This document shows positions 23,344 through 35,748 of a stretch of DNA of 64,000 nt, piece by piece; within the stretch, counting starts at the first letter, position 1, and the number at the start of each line of letters is the position of its first letter. A program made the position numbers and the translations under genes. Origin of the DNA: Phallusia mammillata (lineage: Eukaryota > Chordata > Ascidiacea > Phlebobranchia > Ascidiidae); contig QLIY01000052.1 of assembly GCA_003260075.1 (NCBI GenBank), positions 210,460 to 274,459 of the forward strand, read 5' to 3'. Under the pieces are notes generated by a model, which ran no database searches, was not told the origin of the DNA, and saw only the letters and a program-made list of their open reading frames with translations.

Positions 23344-26300
23344 ATGTTCTTTCCAAAGTCTTTCAATCTAATGGCTTGTAATAGCAACCTAAACTGCTCA
23401 GATCATGGAACATGTGAAGATGGTGTTTGTGTTTGCCAAGTTCAATTTTCAGGTATCTATACAAAATTTAAAACTGTTGTGTTATTTGCATTTATTCACT
23501 TTTTATCATTTTAGTCTTTTCTTAGACAAATATATCACACATATTTTTTACACAGGTTACACATGCAAGGATGCAAATGTAGGCTATATAGCAGCTTTCA
23601 GCAGCATATTTTCAACAGTGGTGTTGATTAGCATTGTTCAGTTGGTAAGTTATGATTAATGACTTATAATAACACGAAACTCTATTCTCACCACTTGCAT
23701 CATGATTTTGCAACTGTCTGGCTGGCGAAATGGCTATTGTCCTATTACGCCATGCTTCAAGGGGCAAGGGTCCAATATCTATTTCTGTTACTTTTTAAAA
23801 TTTATATGATTGTAATAGGTTTTTATCTAATAAGGTCATCAATAATAAAATCTGTTATCAATTCTATTGTTGGATATTTCAATAACTTACATCTGAAAAA
23901 AAAATTGAAACAAACAACTAAAAAACTATTGTACTTCTCTTTCTTTTCCAACTTTTCTGTTGTGAAATCTCTTGAGACATGTTTCACTCAAATCTCTATT
24001 GATCAACTAAAAATGCTAGTTAAGATTTTGTATGTGACACTACTAAAAGTTTTATTTTTTGTAGGTGATATGCATTTATTCAGAGTACAAAAAATTGAAA
24101 CATCCAAATGTTTTATCTGCATTTCGCGTCACCACACAGAAGCTTCTGCATGGTGTGGTTATTATTGCTTCTCTCACAAGAGTTCTGTATTTTTCCCTTC
24201 AGGTAATGTAGTCAAATACTCATTTAAACATAAAAGTGTTTGATGATGTATATTTAATCATTAATTAAGTATCATATAGAGGCGTTGTCTCATATAGTTA
24301 GTAGGTAGTTAATACCTAACCTATGTTATCTCAATTACTAAATAATTGTTGTTTAATTGCCAGGGAGTGATTCCAGATCAGTGGCTCATTCCCATTGAAA
24401 GTGCGTATCATCCTTTTCTAATCACTGGTTTATCTCTGGTTGCCTGTTATTGGAGTGAGGTATGTTTTTATCATAACTGTTTTTGTGTAAAAAATAAATC
24501 ATGATGATAGTTTTGTAAAAATACTAAATTAAATTGTAAATATCTCCACTTGACAAGCCAATCACTTACAACTGCAGTTGTATGTCTTAATTGTTTGTCT
24601 CGAAGTAGACTAAGTTGACCTACTGGTGTTTTGTGGCATAACATTACTTTAAGCTGGTTAGGCTGGTATTAGTGACACAAGCCTAAATAAGTGAAAATTG
24701 ATTACTGCCTGACATCACCAGGCCTGACCCACTTGTGAGTAAAACTTAGTCACCCTTACCTTTCAAAATAAACAGCAATCTGCTGATGTCAGTTACCAGG
24801 AAACCAATAAAATGAAACAGGCGTAGATATAGGCCCAAAAGCCAGAACAAACTAATCTGAAATATAATGATAAATATATAGAGAACCCTAAAATTATATT
24901 TAATCAAAAAGGGACAAATGAAAATAACAGTTTCAGACAAAAAAAGCACTATTATACATAAAATATCTCATTGATGTAGTTATTGTGTTTTGTTGCTTCA
25001 ATCTTACACAGTGTTTTGTCTTTTAGGCCTTTTTTATTGAAACAGCAAGTGTTGATGCTTCACGACGTGCCCAGTTTCTTTCTAAATCACTTGCAGCATT
25101 TTCTATATTCAACATTATTCTTTACATTCTTTTAATTGCCCAGTTTGTTGTCACCGGTGTTGGCTGTTGCAATTCTGGAAGCGAAGGTGAGGTTGTGTGT
25201 GCTTCTCATCTTAAACATGTGTCAAAACTTTTTAATTGCATTGACATGACTGTTATATATTTCATCGGCTTTTGAAGAATAATCTTACAATGATGTATTA
25301 GAAATTATAGGTTTTCTAATTTTTGTAAGTAACTTTTTGCTATAATGCTTAATAAAACTTTTTTGTATGTTCTTACCATACCAAAAATGTATTGTTAGGT
25401 TTCCATTTTAACCAGTTTGCTTTTGTTAAAATTGACAGAGCTGTGGATAAATGGAGCATTTCAGGCCTCATTTGCAATTCTCTTATTCGTTGTTTATGTG
25501 ATCTTTCTTGCAATTGGAGTGGAAATATTTTTTAAGGTAGGAAAAACTAGTATATATATGTGATTAGGAGTAGAGTAAAAACACTATCACACTGCTTATA
25601 ATTGCATATATTTACTTGCATAATAAATTGAGGGCAATTTCCTGTCTATGCCATTGAAAGCCAGGTGGATGTAAATAATTGATATGCCCCACCTAAGGGT
25701 GAGTTGATAGTTCAAACGAAAGTCCCTATTGTTTCTATTGAACCTATTTTACACCTTTTCAATACCAAGTGTTTTTTGTCAACAGAAATTATTGGATTAA
25801 ATATTTGCCTATGAGTAAATTGTTTGCTTTCAAAGTTTACATATATTCACAAAATCAAACACGGGAAGTGCCAAACCCATTTGTGATTGTTTTAGATGGT
25901 TTTCTTTTGAAATATTTTCCAATTTAAATGAGTGAATATATCTGACATGTATGAACTTGTTTTAGGTCCGTGGGGCTTTTACGCTGGGCAACAGTAATAT
26001 CCAATCAAGTAGTAGCAACTGGGGGGGGGGGTTATGAGTAAATTGTTTGCTTTCAAAGTTTACATATATTCATAAAATCAAACACGGGAAGTGCCAAACC
26101 CATTTGTGATTGTTTTAGAAGGTTTTCTTTTGAAATATTTTGCAATTTAAATGAGTGAATGTATCTGACATGTATGAACTTGTTTTAGGTCCGTGGGGCC
26201 TTTACGCTGGGCAACAGTAATATCCAATCAAGTAGTAGCAACTGCCAAGAGACTGTCAACAAGTCTGAAGTCTTCAAATCAAGAATTGCACTTATCTTTC

Positions 26301-29300
26301 AGGTAAAATACTTCCACAGCTACAAAGTATTTTTGTTTGTTTTTTTAAAAATCAGGTACTGACATTGTTTGGCCTGTGAGCCAAATGGATAATTCAGTTA
26401 AGCAAAGTTGACTTACACAAATCACGAAATGCTGTTGTTAGTGGAAACATGTCAAGCTGTTTACAATTTAGTGCACTGTATTAACTAAAAACAATTCACT
26501 TTTTATTTCAACTTCAAAAACTGACATTGACAATTTTACAGTAAACTGTTTTTCAAAACGCCATTAGTTTGTGTATTTTATGGCCCACCATTGATATTTG
26601 ATAGATGAATAGAAATGCTTTTCTGCCATGGCAAATGAACACAGTATATTTGTACCATGCTTTGAGGGGGGGGGGGGGCCCACCATTGAAATTTGATAGA
26701 TGATAGAAATACTTTTCTGCCATGGCAAATGAACACAGTATATTTGTACCATGCTTTGAGTTGTGGAAAGTTATTTACTATGACCATCAAAAACTTACTT
26801 GTGTTCTTTTTTTGGTCGCTTAGTGTAATGTAAAACATTTATTATTGCCGGTCTGCATTCTTCATGCACTCTTTAAGAAACAACATGGTTTATGTAACAA
26901 GTAAAATTGTGCACAAAATGTCATGGCATTCAAAGTGATACTAACAATTTAAGTGTTAATTATCCCAGGCTCTTCTTACCCTACTCACTGTGCTGTGTGT
27001 TGTCTTTGATGCTGCCGGAAATTTATGGAAGTATCGTGTTAATTCCAGTACCAGAAGTACACACGAAATCATTTACAGGTTGGTTTTGCTATAAGTATCC
27101 AAATAAATTGATATAAGTCAATAATTTGGCTTTATGGTAAAATTCTTAGGTTTTCTATAGATTGTGCTGGCTGTAAAATGTAAAATTCTGTTGTAGGCAA
27201 TTTAGAATGTCAACCTGTCTAGTGGGAACACAGAAAAGTGTTCTCACATCACCATGATGCATTGTTAATCGACAATACCATCTGTCATAACTCTGTAATG
27301 AGGTCGCTTAGTCATTTTTATGACCCAACGTTTTCTGCCCTAAGGCTATAGTTTGTAATGGTAATTGTTACATAATCCTTAAATTTTGTGATTTCCTTTA
27401 CTATAAAAACATACTGGTTTAAATTATTTCTCATTTTGTTTCAAACCAATTATTTATTCATTTTTTTGCTGTCTTATTGTTATTTGGTAAGACCAGAGAC
27501 CTATTGAGCTGTAAATGGCTTTTGCCTGTAAGATTGCCGACGCTTTCTGACAATATTATCTATGCTCATTTTCCACAAAATAGTCATACCTACAGCTATA
27601 CAAAAAACTAAATCATATTTTGAATTCAGATAGCCGACAATTTCAGCACACTCAAATCAGTTTGTGTTTTCTCATTACAAATCACTGTGCATATTGATTT
27701 TGCCCCCAAAACTATCAGCTATAACATGTCAATGATCGTAACTGAAATTGTCTGTTAAGCATCTATGTTCCAGGATGATTTCCTTATCAGTAGATATTTA
27801 ATCTTTAGTTGATTTGTTTGTTTTTATTGATAGTTGGTGGTCAAAAGTATGACTAAATGCATTTTGCTCATTCGATTTTACATATCTTTTTATTTTTTTT
27901 ATTTTTTTCAAATTGGTGGCTATAATGGGGGGGGGGGGGGGTTTGTTTTTATTTATAGTTGGTGGTCAAAAGTATGACTAAATGCATTGTGCTCATTTGA
28001 TTTTACATATCTTTTTATTTGTTTTTTTTTCAAATTGGTGTCTATAATTTGAATTAACTAATCACTTTTTGTTTGATTGGAATATTTCAAATTACTTTTA
28101 TTGATTAACAGGATAGCTGAGGTGGGTGCAGTTTTGTGGTTTCCCTGTGTATTATGGAACACTGCGGAGCCTGAAGCTTTATGGTTTTTGAATCCACGCT
28201 GTTTACTGAAACTCACAACAGATGCAGGTAAATGTTTCTTTGCTATTTTGCATATACATCAGTGACTGTCAAACTGTTTAAGCATGTGGCGCATTTAGAA
28301 ACTACATTTTCTTTTCATGGTACACTTTGCAACTTTTTGTGGTGGGTAAGGTTGTTTTTGCACACAAGCATTCCATCACCAAGTCCTGAAACACCAGAGA
28401 ATGTATTCACTTTAAAGTACAAATTTTTCATAGTACACTTGGAAATCTCTCACGGCGCACTAGTATGCCACAGTCGAGTTTAAGAATCACTGCTATACAT
28501 GCTAATTAAATATCATATCCTATATCAGTGGTTCTTAACCGGTGTTCGATCGAACCCCAGGGGTTCGATGAAGGTCTTTTTGAAGTACAATACAAATACT
28601 CGTTTGGGGGGGGGGATAAAATAAGAATCTGCGACGCGGCCGTCCTAGCAAAATGGTTGTGCACCCCTGCACTAAGGTTTTCTTTTTTTGACGTAACAAA
28701 GAACATTGTTCGCGTTGTTCGTAAGCAGAAAAACAACGAAATTTTGTTGGCGGGGGGGGGGGGGTGACCAAAGGCTGAAGAATATCGTAGGGGTTCGGCC
28801 TTAATAAAAAGGTTAAGAACCACTGTCCTATATGATTCGAAACACAGAAAATGAAAATCAAATTGGTTTTAACTATAGTATACCAGACATCAACGTAAAC
28901 AGTCACTTAACCAAGAATGAAATTTGTGCATTTATTGCAAGTTCAGTTATTCTTAGTTACAAGTGTTTGTTTATATAGGCGAGCGTTTGTTGTCATCCCC
29001 ATCAAGAAGAACGAACAAATCATATCAGACTTTTGTAGAGGAAGAATCAGACCTTGTACAGGAAGTCACTGGCCCTGGTGAGAATGAATTTTTCAACTAC
29101 GCGTTTTTTTGCAAAATACTGTACTTTAAACAGCAGAAATTAAAGCAAAACATTGATTTTGTTTTGAAGGAGAATGCTGGATTTGTTATGACCCAGAAAG
29201 AACAGATGCTGGTGAATTTATTAGACCTTGTCTATGCAAAGGTAAAATAAGTATGGTTACTAGCTGTAAGAAAAAGACACTTAAAAGTTTTTTCCTTAAA

Positions 29301-30515
29301 CATAAATGTGGTTCATCTAGAATAAAATAAGATGCTGGCAATTTATTTATGCCAACAATAGTTTTGAAGAAACAATTTAACATAATAATTGCTTTTTTAA
29401 CAACTAAACAGTTTTGGCAAACTCTTTCACGTAAAGATTCGCAGAACATAGCGATTATCTTTAACGATTGTTAAATTGTGCTTGAAACTAAAAGCTAGGT
29501 TTGAACTAAATAGTGCAAATGTTTATCAAGTGTGTTAATTTTCGCTATGCATTGGTTGTTAAAAACTATTTTAACTGAATTTCTGCCATCAACTCACAGG
29601 TGGAATGGCCCAGGTTCATCATGAATGTTTGAAGAAGTGGCTTGTTCAGCATCCCAATGTGGAAGATGCTTGTTGCAAAGTCTGCAAGCACCGGTGAGTC
29701 AATTAAAGATAGGTTCTTTATTTTATTATTTTGAAAGCAAACCTGCCAAATAAATGTTTTTCAATGATTTTTTTGGTTTGTGTAGATATACCATCGAGCA
29801 GAAACGAATGAGATTTGGTGCATTGATTCTTAGTTCCAAGCGGGCTTCGTCCCTCATCATACCAGCTATTGTTGTGGCTGTAGTCGCTCCCTGTTCATCT
29901 GTCCTTGTGTTTCTGCTCTGCGATTACCTGGAAACCCCAGTAAAGGTTCTTGTACTTGGGGCCACAGTCTTGGCTGAGCTAATCGCTTTCAAGTAAGTGC
30001 CCGGTTTTTCATTTTTATTTGAAGCAAAACCTGTTTTAGTCAAAAGGGATCATGATGATCACTGTAATGTTGCAAAAGAATTTTTATGTCAAATTTTGTA
30101 CCTAAATTGTGTAATATAAGGTTAGCTTTTTGAAGCAATGGAAAAATCGAATTCATATCATGTATTTTTTGTTGTTGAACTTCAACTTTAATTTTAGTTA
30201 AACGTACTCAATATGACAAACCATTTTTATTATTATCTTGCAATTTATTTCCTGTTGTGGTTGCTCCGGATTTTTACACTTGATTCTGTTCCAAATTTGT
30301 GACAGACGTTTTTGTTTAGGATCTTGGGCGTGAATTTTACCAAACTTTACCAAATCACTCGTCTCTCAGCACTTCGCATTCTTAACTATCATCACTCTAA
30401 GACCGACATCAAGAACAACGAACACACAGTTGTCGACGTCCAATATGACGTCATAGAGGGTGATGACACGCCCGCTCGTGACGCAATAGTTGACCCGGGA
30501 CTGCGAGTCATGTGA
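23344..30515 (+). CDS. EGF-like, seven-helix, RING-CH membrane protein (probable E3 ligase)
   Basis: Fourteen coding exons join in phase to 565 aa: 23344-23452, 23556-23644, 24065-24202, 24364-24459, 25027-25186, 25439-25536, 26189-26302, 26969-27078, 28112-28227, 28979-29077, 29170-29241, 29600-29693, 29786-29992, 30320-30515. Residues 8-42 are EGF-like (CSDHGTCEDGVCVCQVQFSG). About seven hydrophobic helices follow (45-340); CYWSEAFFIETASVDASRR recalls the 7TM of THH1/TOM1/TOM3 proteins. A cytoplasmic RING-CH domain follows: CWICY, RPCLCKG, VHHECLKKWL, CCKVCKHRY. Two more helices (about 452-500) precede the tail. RING-CH (MARCH-type) domains ubiquitinate membrane proteins. I do not recognise a named vertebrate gene with this architecture. 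No signal peptide precedes the EGF module. Exon 7 is partly duplicated at 25966-26021. Confidence 0.86.
25810..26244. repeat. Near-identical direct duplication around a G run (26021-26031)
   Basis: Bases 25810-26020 recur at 26033-26244 with several substitutions. The block includes the acceptor and first half of an exon of the RING-CH gene. The first copy of that exon is cut off by the G run; the second is complete and in frame. Confidence 0.9.
26582..26760. repeat. Near-identical direct duplication around a G run (26666-26678)
   Basis: About 84 bp from 26582 recur from 26679 with a few differences. Intronic. Confidence 0.88.
27813..28049. repeat. Near-identical direct duplication around a G run (27927-27941)
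   Basis: About 110 bp from 27813 recur from 27942 with substitutions and T-tract length differences. Intronic. Confidence 0.85.
28260..28492. mobile_element. hAT-type MITE
   Basis: Ends CAGTGACTGTCAAACTG and GAGTTTAAGAATCACTG are imperfect inverted repeats. Flanks ATATACAT (28252-28259) and CTATACAT (28493-28500) are an 8-bp target duplication with one mismatch. It lies in an intron of the RING-CH gene. Confidence 0.78.
28526..28825. mobile_element. hAT-type MITE, CAGTGGTTCTTAACC family, with internal G runs
   Basis: Perfect 15-bp terminal inverted repeats CAGTGGTTCTTAACC / GGTTAAGAACCACTG bound exactly 300 bp. A perfect 8-bp duplication TCCTATAT flanks it at 28518-28525 and 28826-28833. 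G runs near 28606-28614 and 28752-28763 lie inside and are not flanked by duplicated blocks, so they may be native to the element. It inserted 26 bp beyond the MITE at 28260-28492. Confidence 0.93.
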
Positions 30516-32224
30516 CAAACGCTTAAAGTACAATCGTTGACATTTTAATTTATGTGTTAACAATGCAAATTGTGTAGAATTTATGTGTGAAAAGTGATTA
30601 TTTTGCGTTTATAGATTTTGTATAACGGCCCCGAATTTGGCGAAAACCTCTACTTTGAAGTTTTCTAAACCGTAGCACACACGCCAGTTTTATTTTTCAG
30701 TTTATACACCAGCATTAAAAATGAAAGAGCTGTTTACTAACAATTTAATCACCTCTGTAGTAGCAATTTAAATGTTTTAAAAAAATGCTTTTATACACAC
30801 TTTTGTAGTTTTCTTAATAGCCTCTAAATGGCATTTTAGAGGCAACTAAGTCGTGTCTACATTTTCATAATGCACCGACATGAGCTTGAACATACGTAGT
30901 GTGACATAGACCACCGCACTTTTTTCTGTGGTCACCGTAACTACCCACTACACATTTACTAATCCCAGTATTGTTGACGGTTTTAATTCTGTACCTCATG
31001 TGCACTTTTCTACCATTCCTGTAGCAAATTAGCAATCCCGCTGCTGAATTGTTTATATTTCTCAGGTAAAAATAACTTTATTGGGAAAACATCAGAACCT
31101 GACTTGAGATTTTAACCTCTTGACCTTTGAACTTCTGTACACATAATGACACACCATGAGTGGTCACCTGTGAGGGACACAAAATAACTGCACTGTTTCT
31201 TCTTGTCCTGGCGAAAACCTGTTCTCTGTTTCTGACATTGTTCTATAGGCCCTATAGTATAGGGCTTTTGTATTTGCTTTTTGTCGGTTTTTGAAACTGT
31301 GCACTAAATCATGAGTAAATATGCACGCAATTGCCTGAAAATCTATGCCCATGATTCGAAATCAAAATCAACATGAAGGGTAAAAATGTTGAATTCCTAC
31401 AATCACTCTTTTTGGTCTTTTGAAAAACAATTTAACTGCCGCATACAACGCTATAAGTTTCCTTTTGATAACCTATCTTTAACATTCAATAGTATTTTGT
31501 CGGAATAAAGTCATTTCATAAATTTTGTTTAAATTCACGTTTTAACGATTCCATTGTTTAACACAGTACATGAAAAATGCAATTGTTGTCGCAGTGACTG
31601 CCCTCTTCTGTGATCGTGTAATGTACAGTATAATAATATGCGCTTGCATATATATTTTCTCCCTGTCGCACTACCAATGCAAAACTAACATGTCATCTTT
31701 TGTGAGTTAATTTATGTGCATTTTTACACACAAAAATATTAAACTTAATCAAATCATGATATCCGAAAGGTGCGATGTTTAGTCTGATCCAAAATTTTAA
31801 GTTTTACTGCTTTCAGAGAAAAATGTAGTTAAAAGCAGTCAAAGATGCATTTTTGTTGTATTTTGTGATGGATTCAGTTTCGTCATGTCGAAGAAACAAA
31901 ACGGTAGGTGTACGGTTTTTGTATGAGAGTTAACGACAATTTTCAGATTGGAGATAAACTCGATTTTCACTTTTTGATGAAACTTCAACCACCTGCAACA
32001 CAAAATTACTGTCAGAGCAAACAACCAAGTAAGCACCTACACAGAAATCATGCATTTACCTTATTTTCGTTCAGTGTTGATTTTCTAGTTTCTGTCCAAC
32101 TGACGTATTTATGAAACGCGATCGTTTATCCGCGCACACACACAAATACAACCAGGCATTCTATCACCAAAACATTCTCAAGCAAGCTGATTCATTGCAA
32201 TAAACCAATTTCAAAACCCTTTCG
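30516..32224. other. Intergenic region; possible remnant minus-strand exons
   Basis: Mostly AT-rich with no clear gene. On the minus strand 31839-32036 is open and reads VLTWLFALTVILCC then a basic stretch, preceded by an acceptor; a short open stretch (WTETRKSTLNENK, about 32060-32100) ends at a donor in matching phase. These could be membrane-tail exons of the integrin-like gene just upstream, but no in-phase link to its last clear exon was found. Confidence 0.4.
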
Positions 32225-35163
32225 TCACGGTCGAGTCGGGTTTTGTAGCCAGTCGTAGCCTAATGTTACCTGCGAATAGACACCAGAAAATCCTTCCTGG
32301 GGTTGCTGAAGTTGGTATAGTAAGAAATCTTCATTTTCAGAACCTACAGAATCAGAAACCTTGTGTGGCGCCCTTTTGTTGTTCTTAAAAATATACAGTA
32401 AAAATATACCTTCAAGGATTTCGACAATTGAGGACTGCAGAGAGGTCACTATATCATGCAGTTCTCTGAATTCAGTAAGCATGAACACCCGTTCGTTACT
32501 ATTCAAATCTCCTGTTGCTATGGTCTGCAATTTAGTAAGATGTTTTATCACGGAAATTGGTGGTGGAGCAAAATAGGTACAAACTCTCAGTTCATCAATT
32601 CTGTAGTCCCCAACGCCTACTGCAAATGATGTTACACCCAAGCTTCTGGCGTAATCTGCCACACTTGATAATTGTTCTGGATCAGATGATCTAAAATGAA
32701 CGATCAAGATCAAGACTATGTAGGAATTTTAAATTTTGCTGTGATGATAATTTGTGTACGTTTCAAAAAGGTTTACAAGTCAATTTTGTAACTTACGCCC
32801 CATCTGTTAAAACAATCATCACTTTTAAAGTGCTGTCGTCGTTGAAGCGTGGCGAATTTTGAAATTCCAGAAGCGTCAAATTAATGCCATGAGCTGTGAA
32901 CGTCAGACTGCTTAGGTGCTGGATTGTGCGTACAGCAGCCTATATATTGCAAAACAAGAAAGTTAAAGTCAAAGTGACAGTCTGTTTCAGTCTGGTGTGA
33001 GGCATTTTTAATCTTTTATCTAGTAGTTTGTGCAACAGGGCATCACTTACCGCAAAAGATGATTGATTTTTGTACTCTCCAATCCCTATCTCAATGTTAG
33101 TGAACGTTTGTTCCAGAGGCCCGGCACTGCACACAAAAGGTTAGTTTGTGTTGAATGTGTCAACACGTTCTGGCCACTGGATTTTCCAGCATTTATTACT
33201 TTAAACTGACGTGGTAGTATTAGTATGTGTAAAATAACTACTTAAAGGCCCTGCTAAGACAAAAATTTGAAAGATTTTTCACGCAAATATATAATAGCCT
33301 TGTCGAGCACAAACGATTTAAAATTGACATTTTTACACAGCATATATTGCCTGAAAGTTTGTGCGTGGAAACCAGCAGAATTAAAGGGAAGAAATGTGTT
33401 TATTGCTTGTATTATACCTTGTATCATAGAATGAGTATTGCACAATACCAACATTTACACGGGATCGAATGTCAAAGTTGGAAGTCACGTATATCACCCA
33501 ATCTTTAATATGTTCAAAATCGGCGGTGGACATTGAAGCAGAACCATCAATTACGAACATGAGGTCCATTGGTGTCTTGGGACATTCTGAAAGGTATGTA
33601 AATTGTGTATGTTTCATTACCATATGAAAGCGAAATTATATGTACTAGAGTTGGTTTTTGGTGAAATATTGAACGCCTTTAATTTATTTACCCATTTAGT
33701 ATACTGTTTTTTGCAAGTGTGCTACAGCGACATATGTTATTGGCCTTATTATTTACACAATTTTACAATTCAAGTCGCTTTAGTCATTTCAATTTACTGA
33801 CAGTTTCAATTGTCACAAGTTTGTGGTTAGTGTAGCTAAATTTGTAATGAGAACCAGAAAACAAACTATCAGTAATAGTTTAATGTCGTTGAGATTTACA
33901 ATAGTTATTCACTTGGCCTTAAACGTAAAACTAATTTCACTATGTGGTAAAGGTAGCTGAAAAGCTTGCAAAATACGCTCAAAAATTAAACAACCGGCGC
34001 AATTAACGCAACTTGGCAATGCGTTACCGGTCAATGTGTTTTTAGTTGTTTGTATCCAGGTTTGGCCGAAATCGCTTGACATGAAACATGTTCCTGTTGC
34101 TATTTGAACATCTGAGCAGTTTATTGTACGCAACGGGGCGCAGGTCTGTGAATCGTGAATAAAGATTGGTTTGTTTCATCAAGATTAAACGATTTGTATT
34201 GTGGACAAGTTTTTATCTATTTTAGTCATGCTTCTTGTGGATTAGGGTTGTATAAAACAGAAAGTTAGATATTAAGCCGACGATTGTTAAGCAAACAAAA
34301 ACAAAGGTACCCAACTACCTCTAAACCGTGGCCTAAAATTTAGTAAAAGGCAGCACATACCGTAACATGATTGGTGTAGGGGCTCGAAGCAATGTGGATG
34401 CCCAGAGCATCTCCATCAGTCGAAACACCCTGTTCGGTTTGGTTTGGTGCAACCGATTGACAATTTGTGTTAACCACGCCTTCGAAAAAGCTGATCGGAC
34501 AGAGTTGAATATCACCAGGTGAAAGGTTGTTCGGTGGAAGATCATAAGTGTTGTCTTCGGGCAAACTTACCCTAGACTTTGGTGCTCCGATCAAAAAACT
34601 GTAGCCGGAAAACATTAAAACTTATCAAGTTATTGCAATAAGACCGAACATGACCATTGTGATTTGGAATGCATTTCGTGAATTTATTGTTATTTGATGG
34701 ATCTATGTTTGCATTTACTCAAGGCATTTTCAACGGATACGTCTCATCAAACGTTAAGACGTTCGGTTTTAAAAATTATGTAATGTCATATTAGCTGACA
34801 ATCCACACATTAATGTTCCTTATTGGTAAGGCCGACCTTGTATTATACATGTTTCTTTCATAACCAACATTACTCTTTTAGTCGGCAGAAAAGCCGATCA
34901 TTGCCACTTAAACGTGATGGGCCACCATGCTTAACCATACCAATAAACTAAAAATGTTAGTTAAATTGCTCAACGAGCAGATTTTACCTGACGTTAGCTA
35001 GATCCTTGTTTACACCAAAACTGTATCCAAAGTACGAGGGATAATCTGTTTCCGAAACTTCCGTGTTGTTGTTCGTAACTATGTTACTTACGTTGATTGC
35101 AATATTGTATCCAAAAGCATGTAAAATTAGGTCAAGTAATATCAAGCAAGCAATTTTCATCAT
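32225..35163 (-). CDS. Integrin alpha-like protein with I domain, truncated after the I domain (copy 1)
   Basis: Eight minus-strand exons join in phase to 439 aa: 35163-34988, 34598-34361, 34145-34028, 33586-33418, 33126-33051, 32939-32797, 32690-32410, 32343-32225. A signal peptide (MMKIACLILLDLILHAFG) leads into integrin-type propeller blades (PSYFGYSFGVNKD; SFLIGAPK). A von Willebrand A/I domain is inserted next (LMFVIDGSASMS with the DxSxS metal-ion motif; threonine in LTFTAHG; VLTDGA). The last exon (QQPQEGFSGVYSQ) matches the segment just after the I domain in integrins. The rest of the propeller, leg domains, transmembrane helix and tail are absent: reading through the last possible donor (32269) gives a TGA at 32225-32227. 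I-domain integrin alphas are known in ascidians, where one acts as a complement receptor. The 3' end is uncertain. Confidence 0.78.
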
Positions 35164-35748
35164 CTTAACATTTTAGCAACACGTCTCTATTTGAAGCACC
35201 CACCCCCAAAAATTGGAAATATTTGGTAATGCAACTTTGAGAGTAGTTTTTCAATGGTGTTTTACAAGCAACTATACAATAACAATTTTACAAAATTAAT
35301 CTTTTTAGATCGCCTACCCTTGCTTAAATAGTTCCACTTTGCTAAATTTCCTTCTCTGTGCGCAACTGTTGTAGACTATAGCAATAATGAACGTGTTGTT
35401 TCGCCAGCTATTAATATGCAAAGATTATCATCAGACGAAAATCATGTATCGCCAATAAATTTAATTGAACTTCCGGTTTTCAGTAACTTATTTACAAAAC
35501 CGTGCGTGTTGACTAACTGTTCGATGAATCATGATCAAATGTCTTTGTTGATAGCAACAGCATTGTTGTTTTGACAGAACAAATGGTCTTAAATTGTCGT
35601 TCAGCAGTTTGCAAAGAGTTTTTTTTCACCACAACACAGCAATGTTTAACGACAAATGTAAACAACTTTTACGCTGTGCATTGAAATAAAACAACTTTTA
35701 CGCAGTGTAATGAGTATAAGCACAGCATATATCGTACAACAAAATTGG
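35164..35748. other. Spacer between the tandem integrin-like genes
   Basis: About 585 bp separate the stop of copy 2 from the start of copy 1. No gene is visible. It should contain the promoter of copy 1; no recognisable core element was found. Confidence 0.5.

Noticed and set aside
23659-24243. 194-aa plus-strand open frame
   Set aside because: It runs through an intron of the RING-CH gene and overlaps its exon 24065-24202 in another frame; the exon frame carries the membrane helices and correct splice phases.
28506-28906. Overlapping open frames on both strands
   Set aside because: They lie within the hAT MITE at 28526-28825 and its G runs; no transposase motif is present.
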